From the NCBI RefSeq assembly GCF_018130505.1, contig NZ_JAFCKH010000006.1:310001-374000 (forward strand): 64,000 nt of DNA, read 5' to 3'. This DNA comes from Bradyrhizobium tropiciagri (GTDB lineage Bacteria; Pseudomonadota; Alphaproteobacteria; Rhizobiales; Xanthobacteraceae). The notes beneath the pieces were generated by a model. That model was given only the letters and a program-made list of their open reading frames with translations. It made no database searches and was not told where the DNA came from. The position numbers were made by a program, and so were the translations under genes. Positions 44,721 to 53,198 of this stretch are shown one piece after another (positions within the stretch are counted from its first letter, which is position 1; each line of letters opens with the position of its first letter).

Positions 44721-45599
44721 ATGACCACCGCGAGCGACCTGCGATCCGGAAAGACCCACCGCGACGAGAATTTTCCCGTCGCGTCGTGGATCATTCATCC
44801 GCGGCATCGTGCCCTGATCCTGGCATTCTACAATTTCGTCCGCACCGCGGACGACATCGCCGATCATGCCACGCTGCCCGCCGAGGAAAAGCTGCGCTAT
44901 CTCGACCTCATGGAGGCTGAGCTGCTCGGCAATGGCGAGACCCAGAAGGAGGCCGTCACGCTGCGCCACGCCCTCGCCGAGCGCGGCATGCCGCCACGGC
45001 ATGCGCTCGACGTGTTGGTGGCGTTCCGCCTCGACGTCACCAAGCTGCGCTACGAGACCTGGGACGACGTGATCGACTACTGCCGGTATTCGGCGATGCC
45101 GGTCGGGCGCTTCATGCTCGACGTCCATGGCGAGGATACTTCGACCTGGGCGGCCTCTGACGCGCTCTGCGCGGGCTTGCAGATCAACAACCATCTGCAG
45201 GACTGCGGCAAGGACTACCGCAATCTGAACCGCGTCTACCTGCCGCGCGATGCGCTGGCCGCGGCGGGCGCCGATGTCGAGATGCTCGGCGAGGCGAAGT
45301 CGCCGCCGGCATTGCTGAAATGTCTGCAGGCGCTTGCGGTGCGCACCGATGCACTGCTCGAGCAGGGCAGGTCGCTCGCCGCCGAAGTGAAGGATTTTCG
45401 GCTCGGGCTCGAGGTCTCCGTGATCCAGGCTTTCGCCGACAAGATCGTTGGCATGCTCAAGGTGCGCGATCCGCTCAGCGAGCGCGTCCATCTCAGCCCG
45501 GCCGAGCTGTTGCTGCAGAGCCTCGGCGGCGTCGCCGGCGAAACCGCGCGGCGTGCCACCGGGCGGCGCGCGGCCTCCAAGACGGCGGCCGGCGCATGA
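44721..45599 (+). CDS. hpnC: HpnC, hydroxysqualene synthase
   Basis: A 292 aa trans-isoprenyl diphosphate synthase-fold enzyme, with a first aspartate motif D44-D45-IA-D48 and a second region around D161-D165 (NNHLQDCGKDYRN). HpnC converts presqualene diphosphate to hydroxysqualene. It opens the five-gene hopanoid operon and overlaps hpnD by ATGA. The C-terminal ~15 residues are Ala/Arg-rich and variable. Confidence 0.93.
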   Translation: MTTASDLRSGKTHRDENFPVASWIIHPRHRALILAFYNFVRTADDIADHATLPAEEKLRYLDLMEAELLGNGETQKEAVTLRHALAERGMPPRHALDVLVAFRLDVTKLRYETWDDVIDYCRYSAMPVGRFMLDVHGEDTSTWAASDALCAGLQINNHLQDCGKDYRNLNRVYLPRDALAAAGADVEMLGEAKSPPALLKCLQALAVRTDALLEQGRSLAAEVKDFRLGLEVSVIQAFADKIVGMLKVRDPLSERVHLSPAELLLQSLGGVAGETARRATGRRAASKTAAGA

Positions 45600-46435
45600 G
45601 CGTGGAGGCGGCGGCCAACGCAGGAGACTACGGCAGCACCGCGTCGGGCAGCTCGTTCTATGCCGCGATGCGCATCCTGCCGCGCGCGCAGCGCGAGGCG
45701 ATGTTCCAGATCTACAGCTTCTGCCGGCAAGTCGATGACATCGCCGATTCCGACGGCCCGCGCCCGGAGCGGCTGGCGGCGCTGCAGACCTGGCGTGACG
45801 ACGTCGATGCGCTCTATCAGGGCAATCCGCCCGAGCGTCTCAAGGACTACGTCGGCTCGGTGAAGACCTTCGGCCTCAAGCGCGAGGATTTCATCGCGAT
45901 CATCGACGGCATGGAGATGGACGTGCCGCAGGACATCCGCGCGCCCGATCTCGCGACGCTCGATCTGTACTGCGATCGCGTCGCCAGCGCCGTCGGGCGG
46001 CTGTCGGTGCGGGTGTTCGGCCTGCCGGAGGACGACGGCATCGAGCTCGCCCATCACCTCGGCCGCGCGCTGCAGCTCACCAACATCCTGCGAGACATCG
46101 ACGAGGATGCCGGACTCGGCCGGCTCTATCTGCCGCGCGAATGGCTCTGGCACGCCGGCATCACCAACGACGATCCGGCCCGCGTCACCGCCGAGCGCGC
46201 GCTGCCGAAGGTCTGCGCGCCGCTCGCCGAGCGCGCCAAGCAGCACTTCCAGAAGTCCGACGAGATCATGAAGCGCAATTCGCGCCGCGCCGTGCGCGCG
46301 CCGCGGATCATGTCGAAATACTACCGGGCGATCCTCGATCTGTTGATCGCCCGCGGCTTTGCCGCTCCGCGCGCGCCGGTGCGGGTGTCGAAGGCGGCCA
46401 AGATCGGCATTCTTCTTCGTTACGCGATCATCTGA
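45596..46435 (+). CDS. hpnD: HpnD, presqualene diphosphate synthase
   Basis: A 279 aa enzyme with FYAAMRILPRAQREAMFQIY, the first Asp motif D47-D48-IA-D51 and the second D167-IDE-D171 (NILRDIDED), both intact for Mg-diphosphate binding. It condenses two farnesyl diphosphates to presqualene diphosphate. It overlaps hpnC by ATGA and hpnE by one base. Confidence 0.95.
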   Translation: MSVEAAANAGDYGSTASGSSFYAAMRILPRAQREAMFQIYSFCRQVDDIADSDGPRPERLAALQTWRDDVDALYQGNPPERLKDYVGSVKTFGLKREDFIAIIDGMEMDVPQDIRAPDLATLDLYCDRVASAVGRLSVRVFGLPEDDGIELAHHLGRALQLTNILRDIDEDAGLGRLYLPREWLWHAGITNDDPARVTAERALPKVCAPLAERAKQHFQKSDEIMKRNSRRAVRAPRIMSKYYRAILDLLIARGFAAPRAPVRVSKAAKIGILLRYAII

Positions 46436-47691
46436 TGCAAAACACGGTTCACATCATCGGTGCCGGTATTTCCGGCCTCTCCGCCGCCGTGCGGCTCGCC
46501 AATGGCGGCTACAAGGTCGCCGTCCATGAGGCGACGCAGTACGCCGGCGGCCGCTGCCGCTCCTATTTCGACGGCGCCACCAACCTGACGATCGACAACG
46601 GCAACCACCTGTTGCTGTCGGGCAATCGCCATGCGCTGAGCTATGCGCGCTCGATCGGTACCGAGGCCGGCCTGGTCGGACCCAAGCGCGCGCAGTTTCC
46701 GTTCGTCGATCTGTCGACCGGCCAGCGCTGGCAGCTCGATCTCGGCGAGTCGCGCCTGCCGCTCTGGGTGTTCGACGAGGCGCGCCGCGTCCCCGATACC
46801 GGCCTGCGCGACTATATCGCGCTGGCGCCGCTGGCCTGGGCCGGCACCGAGGCGCTGGTCGGCAAAACCATTCCCTGCAAGGGCACGCTGTACGACCGCC
46901 TGGTGCAGCCGCTGTTGCTCGCCGCGCTCAACGTCGATCCGCCGGAAGGTTCGGCCGGACTCGCCGGCGCGATCGTGCGCGAGACGCTGCTCGCGGGCGG
47001 GCAGGCGTGCCGTCCGCTGATCGCGCGCGACGGCCTCAGCTCGGTGCTGATCGAGCCGGCGGTGAAGCTGTTGCAGGAGCGCGGCAACACCGTCCAGCTC
47101 GGTCACGAGCTGCGCGGCTTCACGATGTCGGGCGATCGCGTCAGCGAGCTCGATTTCGGCGGTGGTGACAAGGTCGCGCTTGCCGAGGGTGATGCCGTCG
47201 TGCTCGCGGTGCCGCCGCGCGGCGCGGCCGCGCTGCTGCCGGGCCTGAAGACGCCGACCAAGTTCCGCGCCATCGTGAATGCGCATTTCCGTATCGATCC
47301 GCCGCGCGACGCGGCGCCGATCCTCGGTGTCGTCGGCGGCCTCGTGGAATGGCTGTTCGCGTTCCCGCAGCGGCTGTCGGTGACCATCAGCAACGGCGAC
47401 CGCCTGGTCGACATGCCGCGCGAGGAACTGGCGCAGGCGATCTGGCGCGACGTCTGCAAGGCATCGGGCGTGTCGGGCGATCTGCCGCCGTGGCAAATCG
47501 TGCGCGAGCGGCGCGCCACATTCGAGGCGACGCCGGAACAGAATGCGCTGCGTCCGGGGCCCGAAACCGCGCAAAAAAACCTGTTTCTTGCCGGGGACTG
47601 GACTGCTACCGGGTTGCCGGCAACCATCGAGGGGTCGGTGCGGTCGGGTGATCGCGCCGCCGATCTGGTTCTCGCCAGACGCTCAGTTTGA
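46435..47691 (+). CDS. hpnE: HpnE, FAD-dependent hydroxysqualene dehydroxylase
   Basis: A 418 aa amine-oxidase-type flavoprotein with a dinucleotide-binding GAGISGLSAAVRLA at ~9-22, the GGRCRSYFD loop and a C-terminal FAD segment LFLAGDWTATGLPATIEGSV. It reduces hydroxysqualene to squalene, the last step of the HpnCDE route. The ATG shares one base with the hpnD stop. Confidence 0.94.
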   Translation: MQNTVHIIGAGISGLSAAVRLANGGYKVAVHEATQYAGGRCRSYFDGATNLTIDNGNHLLLSGNRHALSYARSIGTEAGLVGPKRAQFPFVDLSTGQRWQLDLGESRLPLWVFDEARRVPDTGLRDYIALAPLAWAGTEALVGKTIPCKGTLYDRLVQPLLLAALNVDPPEGSAGLAGAIVRETLLAGGQACRPLIARDGLSSVLIEPAVKLLQERGNTVQLGHELRGFTMSGDRVSELDFGGGDKVALAEGDAVVLAVPPRGAAALLPGLKTPTKFRAIVNAHFRIDPPRDAAPILGVVGGLVEWLFAFPQRLSVTISNGDRLVDMPREELAQAIWRDVCKASGVSGDLPPWQIVRERRATFEATPEQNALRPGPETAQKNLFLAGDWTATGLPATIEGSVRSGDRAADLVLARRSV

Positions 47692-47731
47692 CCTGTTGCT
47701 GCGACGCCGGCCCGCGAGGGCGCGGCTCGCG

Positions 47732-49750
47732 ATGAAGAGGATATCGAGCGACATGCTTTCGAGAGACAACGGCGTAACCGCCGAGCCCGTCGCGACTGTC
47801 GACCCCGTCGCGGCAGTCGACCCGCTCGCGCTGCAGAACAGCATCTCAAAGGCGACCGAAGCGCTGCTGGGCTATCGCCAGGCGGACGGACATTGGGTGT
47901 TCGAGCTCGAGGCCGACGCCACCATTCCCGCCGAGTACATCCTGCTGCGCCACTATCTTGCCGAGCCGGTCGACACCGCGCTCGAAGCCAAGCTCGGCAA
48001 CTATCTGCGCCGCGTGCAGGGCGCCCATGGCGGCTGGCCGCTGGTGCATGATGGTCCGTTCGACATGAGCGCCAGCGTGAAGTCGTACTTCGCGCTGAAG
48101 ATGATCGGCGATTCCGTCGACGCCCCGCACATGGTGCGGGCGCGCGAGGCGATCCGATCGCGCGGCGGCGCGTCGGGCAGCAACGTCTTCACCCGCTTCC
48201 TGCTCGCGCTCTACGGCGTCGTCACCTGGCGCGCGACGCCGGTGCTGCCGATCGAGATCATGCTGCTGCCGATGTGGTCGCCGTTCCACATCAACAAGAT
48301 CTCCTACTGGGCGCGCACCACGATGGTGCCGCTGATGGTGCTGGCTGCGCTGAAGCCGCGCGCCAAGAACCCGAAGGGCGTCGGCATCGACGAGCTGTTC
48401 CTCGAGGATCCGAAGTCGGTGCGCATGGCGCCGAAGGCGCCGCATCAGAGCGCGAACTGGTTCTATCTGTTCCGCTCGCTCGATGCGGTCTTGCGCGTGA
48501 TCGAGCCGCTGTTCCCGAAGCGCCTGCGCCAGCGCGCGATCGACGCCGCGCTCGCCTTCACCGAGGAACGGCTGAACGGCGAGGACGGCATGGGCGCGAT
48601 CTATCCGCCGATGGCCAACATCGTCATGATGTACGAGGCGCTCGGCAGGGACGAGAGCTTTCCGCCGCGCGCGACGACCCGGCGCGGGATCGACAAGCTG
48701 CTCGTGATCCGCGAGGACGAAGCCTATTGCCAGCCCTGCGTCTCGCCGGTGTGGGATACGGCGCTGGTCAATCACGCGTTGCAGGAAGCCGGCGGCGACG
48801 ACACGTTCGCCAAGGTGAAGCAGGGGCTGGACTGGCTGAAGCCGCGCCAGGTGCTCGAGCTGAAGGGCGACTGGGCGGTCAAGGCGCCGGACGTGCGTCC
48901 CGGCGGCTGGGCGTTCCAGTACAACAACGACCACTACCCCGATCTCGACGACACCGCCGTTGTGGTGATGGCGATGGACCGCGCACGGCGCCAGACCGGG
49001 ACCAAAGAATACGATGTCGCGATCGCGCGCGGCCGCGAATGGATCGAGGGACTGCAGAGCCGCGACGGCGGTTGGGCCGCGTTCGACGCCAACAACCTCG
49101 AATATTACCTCAACAACATTCCGTTCTCCGATCACGGCGCGCTGCTCGATCCGCCGACCGAGGACGTCACCGCGCGCTGCATCTCGATGCTGGGCCAGCT
49201 CGGCGAGACCGCCGAGAGCAACAAGGCGATGGCCGACGGCATCGCCTATCTTCGCCGCACCCAGCTCGCCGAGGGCTCCTGGTACGGCCGCTGGGGACTG
49301 AACTACGTCTACGGCACCTGGTCGGTGCTCTGTGCGCTAAATGTCGCAGGGGTCGATCGCAACGACCCGATGATTCGCAAAGCGGTAGACTGGCTGGCGT
49401 CGGTGCAGAATCAGGACGGCGGCTGGGGCGAGGACGCCGTCAGTTACCGGCTCGATTACAAGGGCTATGAGGTCGCGCCATCCACAGCCTCGCAAACGGC
49501 ATGGGCCTTGCTTGGGTTGATGGCGGCCGGAGAAGTCGAGAATCCGGCTGTCGCGCGGGGGGTTGAGTACCTAAAGGCAACACAGACGGAAAAAGGGCTG
49601 TGGGACGAGCAGCGATACACCGCTACGGGGTTTCCGCGGGTGTTTTACTTGCGATATCATGGCTACTCGAAGTTCTTTCCGCTCTGGGCACTGGCGCGGT
49701 ATCGGAATCTGAGAAGCACCAATAGCAGGGTGGTAGGGGTCGGGATGTGA
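47732..49750 (+). CDS. shc: Squalene-hopene cyclase (HpnF)
   Basis: A 672 aa cyclase from the ATG at 47732 (an ATG at 47753 would give 665). The catalytic DxDD motif is D404-L-D406-D407 (PDLDDTAVVV), and several QW repeats such as QNQDGGWGEDAVSY and QSRDGGWAAFDANN are present. It cyclises squalene to hopene/diplopterol at the inner membrane. The N-terminal ~35 residues carry a short VDPVA/VDP repeat. It begins 40 bp after hpnE and overlaps hpnG by GTGA. Confidence 0.96.
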   Translation: MKRISSDMLSRDNGVTAEPVATVDPVAAVDPLALQNSISKATEALLGYRQADGHWVFELEADATIPAEYILLRHYLAEPVDTALEAKLGNYLRRVQGAHGGWPLVHDGPFDMSASVKSYFALKMIGDSVDAPHMVRAREAIRSRGGASGSNVFTRFLLALYGVVTWRATPVLPIEIMLLPMWSPFHINKISYWARTTMVPLMVLAALKPRAKNPKGVGIDELFLEDPKSVRMAPKAPHQSANWFYLFRSLDAVLRVIEPLFPKRLRQRAIDAALAFTEERLNGEDGMGAIYPPMANIVMMYEALGRDESFPPRATTRRGIDKLLVIREDEAYCQPCVSPVWDTALVNHALQEAGGDDTFAKVKQGLDWLKPRQVLELKGDWAVKAPDVRPGGWAFQYNNDHYPDLDDTAVVVMAMDRARRQTGTKEYDVAIARGREWIEGLQSRDGGWAAFDANNLEYYLNNIPFSDHGALLDPPTEDVTARCISMLGQLGETAESNKAMADGIAYLRRTQLAEGSWYGRWGLNYVYGTWSVLCALNVAGVDRNDPMIRKAVDWLASVQNQDGGWGEDAVSYRLDYKGYEVAPSTASQTAWALLGLMAAGEVENPAVARGVEYLKATQTEKGLWDEQRYTATGFPRVFYLRYHGYSKFFPLWALARYRNLRSTNSRVVGVGM

Positions 49751-50505
49751 TTTTGGGGGCGGGGGCCGCCGAGACCGTGGGCAATCGAATTGATCCTCGG
49801 CCGGTGTTGATTGTGACTGGATTGGTGCAGGAGGCCCGCATTGCGGCGGGCCCCGGCATGATCGTGATCTGCAGTTCCAGCGATCCGCAGCAGCTCCGTG
49901 CACTGCTCGCGACGCTCGATCCGAAGACGTTCCGTGGCGTGATCTCGTTCGGTGTGGCCGGTGGGCTCGACCCGTCGCTGAAGTCGGGCGACGTCGTGGT
50001 CGCGACCGAGGTGATGGCCGGCGACACCAGGTTCCTGGCGGCGTCCGCGCTGAACGAGGAGATGATCGCCAGCGCCGCGCTGAAGCGCCGCAGGATCGTT
50101 CGCGGCGGCCTCGCCGGCGTCGAAGAGGTGATCGCGGCGAAGGCCTGCAAGGCCGCTCTGCGCTCGATCACGGGCGCGGCTGCGGTCGACATGGAGAGCC
50201 ACATCGCGGCGGCCTATGCGGCCGATGCGGGCCTTCCGTTCGCGGCGCTGCGCGTGATCAGCGACCCCGCCCACCGGGCGCTGCCGGAACTGGCAAAGTC
50301 CGCCGTGAAGCCGAACGGCGACATCGACCTGCGCAAGGTGTTGCGCGGGATCGTGCGCAATCCGCGGACGGTACGGGCGCTCGTTTCGACCGGAATCGAT
50401 TTCAACCGCGCGCTGCGCTCGCTGCGCGGCTGCCGCGGCTTCCTGCTCGGCAGCGACGTGCTGGCGCCGGCTGACGACGTCCTGGTTACGGCACGGGCGG
50501 CCTGA
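49747..50505 (+). CDS. hpnG: HpnG, adenosylhopane nucleosidase/phosphorylase
   Basis: A 252 aa nucleoside phosphorylase-fold protein with FGVAGGLDPSLKSGDVVVAT, the conserved acidic motif AAAVDMESHIAAAYA and RVISDPAHRALP. HpnG removes adenine from adenosylhopane to give ribosylhopane. The start is GTG 49747, coupled to shc. It is the last gene of the hpnCDEFG operon and is followed by a terminator. Confidence 0.92.
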   Translation: MILGAGAAETVGNRIDPRPVLIVTGLVQEARIAAGPGMIVICSSSDPQQLRALLATLDPKTFRGVISFGVAGGLDPSLKSGDVVVATEVMAGDTRFLAASALNEEMIASAALKRRRIVRGGLAGVEEVIAAKACKAALRSITGAAAVDMESHIAAAYAADAGLPFAALRVISDPAHRALPELAKSAVKPNGDIDLRKVLRGIVRNPRTVRALVSTGIDFNRALRSLRGCRGFLLGSDVLAPADDVLVTARAA

Positions 50506-50546
50506 TCCGTCAGCCGTGCGTGGTTTCAGCGCAAACTAACTTAAAG

Positions 50547-50582
50547 CAAAAGGCCCGGTCGCATCGCGACCGGGCCTTTCTG
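50547..50582. terminator. Bidirectional terminator between hpnG and hpnH
   Basis: A hairpin AAAGGCCCGGTCGC/GCGACCGGGCCTTT with a very short loop, A-rich on one side and TTT on the other. It lies between the convergent hpnG and hpnH genes and can serve both. The stem sequence closely resembles that of the terminator at 43312-43355. Confidence 0.9.
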
Positions 50583-50603
50583 ATTCTGCGCTGACGGCGC
50601 GCC

Positions 50604-51773
50604 TCAGGCGGCTGTCGAGGCCTTCTGCTCGGCAGCGGCCTTCTTCTGCTCGGCGGCGAGCGCCTCGTCGCGGCGGATCTCGGAGAGCTTCTTCTGCACC
50701 TGCTGCGAAAAGATGTACTGCGCCGGGCGCTGCTTGGACATGTCGATCTCGGGCGCCATCGGGCCTGAGGTCTTGATGCCGCGCAGCGACACCCACATCG
50801 CCTTCAGCGGGTTGTTGATCGCAGCGGTCGCAGCGGTCGGCTCGTAGCCGCAATGCGCCATGCAGTCGGCGCACTTCTCGTACTTGCCGGTGCCGTAGGT
50901 CTCCCAGTCGGTGGTGTCCATCAGCTCCTTGAAGGTCTTGGCGTAGCCTTCACCGAGCAGATAGCAGGGCTTCTGCCAGCCGAAGATGTTGCGCGCCGGC
51001 ATACCCCACGGCGTGCACTCGTATTCCTGGTTGCCGGCGAGGAAGTCCAGGAAGAGGCCGGAATGCATGAAGTTCCACTTCTTGCCCTTGCCGAGCGCAA
51101 AGACGTCGCGGAACAGCTTCTTGGTCTTGGTGCGGTTGAGGAAGTGCTCCTGGTCGGGCGCACGCTCATAGGCATAACCGGGCGACATCGAGACGCCGAC
51201 GCCGAGTTCGGTGGTGAAGTCGAGGAACTTGGCAATCTCCTCGGCCGGGTGGCCGTCGAAGATCGTCGCGTTGACGTTGACGGTGAAGCCGCGGGCCTTG
51301 GCGGCCTTGATCGCGGAGACGGCGCGGTCGAACACGCCCTTCTGCGACACCGCCTTGTCGTGGTGGTCCTTGAGGCCGTCGAGATGCACCGAGAAGAACA
51401 GATACGGCGACGGCTCGAACAAATCGAGCTTCTTCTCCAGCAGCAGCGCGTTGGTGCACAGCGAGACGAATTTCTTGCGCGCCACGAGGCCGCGCACGAT
51501 CTCGCCGATCTCCTTGTGGATCAGCGGCTCGCCGCCGGGAATTGCCACCATCGGCGCGCCGCACTCGTCGGCCGCGTCCCAGCACTCCTGGGCGGTCATG
51601 CGGCGGTTGAGGATCGCATCCGGATAGTCGATCTTGCCGCAGCCGACGCAGGCGAGATTGCAGCGGAACAGGGGTTCCAGCATCAGCACGAGCGGATAGC
51701 GTTTGCGGCCAAGCAGCTTCTGCTTGATCAGATAACCGCCGATACGCATTTCCTTGAAGAACGGTATAGCCAT
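50604..51773 (-). CDS. hpnH: HpnH, radical SAM adenosylhopane synthase
   Basis: A 389 aa radical SAM protein with C38-x3-C42-x2-C45 (CNLACVGC), GGEPLIHKEIGEIV and a C-terminal DUF3463-type region with ECTPWGMP and CADCMAHCGYEP. It joins the 5'-deoxyadenosyl group to hopene, starting the C35 side chain. The ATG at 51773 gives the family N-terminus MAIPFFKEMRIGGYL; an in-frame GTG at 51794 adds 7 residues. The Ala/Lys-rich tail is variable. ispH lies 41 bp upstream on the same strand. Confidence 0.95.
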   Translation of the reverse strand: MAIPFFKEMRIGGYLIKQKLLGRKRYPLVLMLEPLFRCNLACVGCGKIDYPDAILNRRMTAQECWDAADECGAPMVAIPGGEPLIHKEIGEIVRGLVARKKFVSLCTNALLLEKKLDLFEPSPYLFFSVHLDGLKDHHDKAVSQKGVFDRAVSAIKAAKARGFTVNVNATIFDGHPAEEIAKFLDFTTELGVGVSMSPGYAYERAPDQEHFLNRTKTKKLFRDVFALGKGKKWNFMHSGLFLDFLAGNQEYECTPWGMPARNIFGWQKPCYLLGEGYAKTFKELMDTTDWETYGTGKYEKCADCMAHCGYEPTAATAAINNPLKAMWVSLRGIKTSGPMAPEIDMSKQRPAQYIFSQQVQKKLSEIRRDEALAAEQKKAAAEQKASTAA

Positions 51774-51814
51774 TAGACGATTTTCTTTCTGCACTTAACG
51801 GAATTGAGTTCGGA

Positions 51815-52741
51815 TCAGCCCGCAGTCAGTTCGGCCGGCAGCCGGAATTCGATATTCTCTTCCCGGCCCGGGAGCACCGAGACCGCCACCGGTCCGATAC
51901 GCCGCAACGCCTCGATCACATCGTCGACCAAAACCTCGGGCGCCGAGGCGCCCGCCGTGATGCCGACTGCCTTTGCATCCTTCAGCCAATCGGGGTTGAG
52001 CTCGCTCCCATCGGCAATGAGATAACTCGCGACGCCGACCTCGGTGCCGATTTCGCGAAGCCGGTTTGAGTTGGAACTATTGGCGGCCCCCACCACCAAT
52101 ATGACGTCCACTAGTTTGCTCAGGTCCCTTACCGCAGATTGGCGGTTCTGTGTCGCATAGCAGATATCCCGGGTGTCCGGGCCTTGAATATCTGTAAATT
52201 TTGCCTGAAGAGCCCCGATTATGTCCCTTGTGTCGTCCACGGACAGGGTGGTCTGGGTGATATAGGCGACCGGGGTGTCGGTCGGCAAGGTGAGTTCCGC
52301 GACGTCTTCGACGCTCTGGACCAGCCGGACCGGGGCGGGAACCTGCCCCATGGTTCCCTCGACCTCGGGGTGGCCGTCGTGCCCGATCAGGATCAGGGCG
52401 CGGCCCTTGGAGATATAGCGCTTGCCCTGGTTATGGACCTTGGTGACGAGCGGGCAGGTGGCGTTGAGCACCGGCAGGTCGCGGGCGGAGGCCTCTTCCT
52501 CGACGCTCCTGGCGACGCCATGGGCGCTGAACACGGTCACCGCCTTCGGCGGCACCTCGGAGAGGTTCTCGACGAAGATCGCGCCCTTCTTTTTCAGGCT
52601 TTCGACGACGTGTTTGTTGTGAACGATCTCATGGCGGACATAGACCGGCGGGCCGTACTTCTCGAGCGCCCGTTCGACGATCTCGATCGCACGCACCACG
52701 CCCGCGCAGAAGCCGCGCGGCTGAGCCAGAAACACTTCCAT
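51815..52741 (-). CDS. ispH: IspH, 4-hydroxy-3-methylbut-2-enyl diphosphate reductase
   Basis: A 308 aa IspH/LytB with the three [4Fe-4S] ligands C12 (PRGFCAGV), C96 ([11 protein letters not shown]) and C194 ([10 protein letters not shown]), plus the active-site His41, His74 and His124-type residues and an SSNSNRL motif. It makes IPP and DMAPP, the precursors for hopanoids. The ATG complementary to 52739-52741 gives the canonical [11 protein letters not shown] start; an upstream in-frame extension to 52873 lacks family character. Clustering with hpnH is known in related genera. Confidence 0.94.
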   Translation of the reverse strand: MEVFLAQPRGFCAGVVRAIEIVERALEKYGPPVYVRHEIVHNKHVVESLKKKGAIFVENLSEVPPKAVTVFSAHGVARSVEEEASARDLPVLNATCPLVTKVHNQGKRYISKGRALILIGHDGHPEVEGTMGQVPAPVRLVQSVEDVAELTLPTDTPVAYITQTTLSVDDTRDIIGALQAKFTDIQGPDTRDICYATQNRQSAVRDLSKLVDVILVVGAANSSNSNRLREIGTEVGVASYLIADGSELNPDWLKDAKAVGITAGASAPEVLVDDVIEALRRIGPVAVSVLPGREENIEFRLPAELTAG

Positions 52742-53198
52742 CGGACGTCCGTTACGCAAATTGCACCAGCTGCATTCAAGAACCCTGGCAATGCCCTTGC
52801 GGCCTTCTCGGCGACGCAAGTTCACCCGGCCGGACATCCGCAGCGTGAGCTGCAACATCCGTACCTGTTCCATTCGAGGACCTGATTAGAGCCCCAAGCG
52901 CATGGAACTACAGGGTTTTGCCTGAAAAAGTAAGTGCTACGAACAGCGGGTGCCAGCTTAGGAGGTATTTAGATACGGCAGATCGGTGCCTGCGACCCTC
53001 CGTCTCCCTCACTTGTTCGTCACTTTATCGCCCACTGGGGCGGTTTATACCGGCCATCCAAGGTCGCGCCTGATATTTGGAAACGCCTCGCCATTCCATC
53101 GAGGAGGCAAGCCAAAACAACATTAGGTCCGCCCCGGGAACTCCGCTAGAGAGCGGTGCGTTTTCGGCCATGCTTCCCCGAGATTAGAAAGATACGAA
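52742..53198. other. 457 bp divergent intergenic region between ispH and hpnN
   Basis: No coding sequence with support is seen. It must contain promoters for the leftward ispH-hpnH pair and for hpnN. A TAGGAGGTATT stretch at ~52961 looks like a ribosome site but has no good frame behind it. I cannot assign specific promoter elements. Confidence 0.55.

Noticed and set aside
52961-53198. A small gene after the TAGGAGGTATT sequence upstream of hpnN
   Set aside because: No start codon at suitable spacing leads to a frame with coding character.
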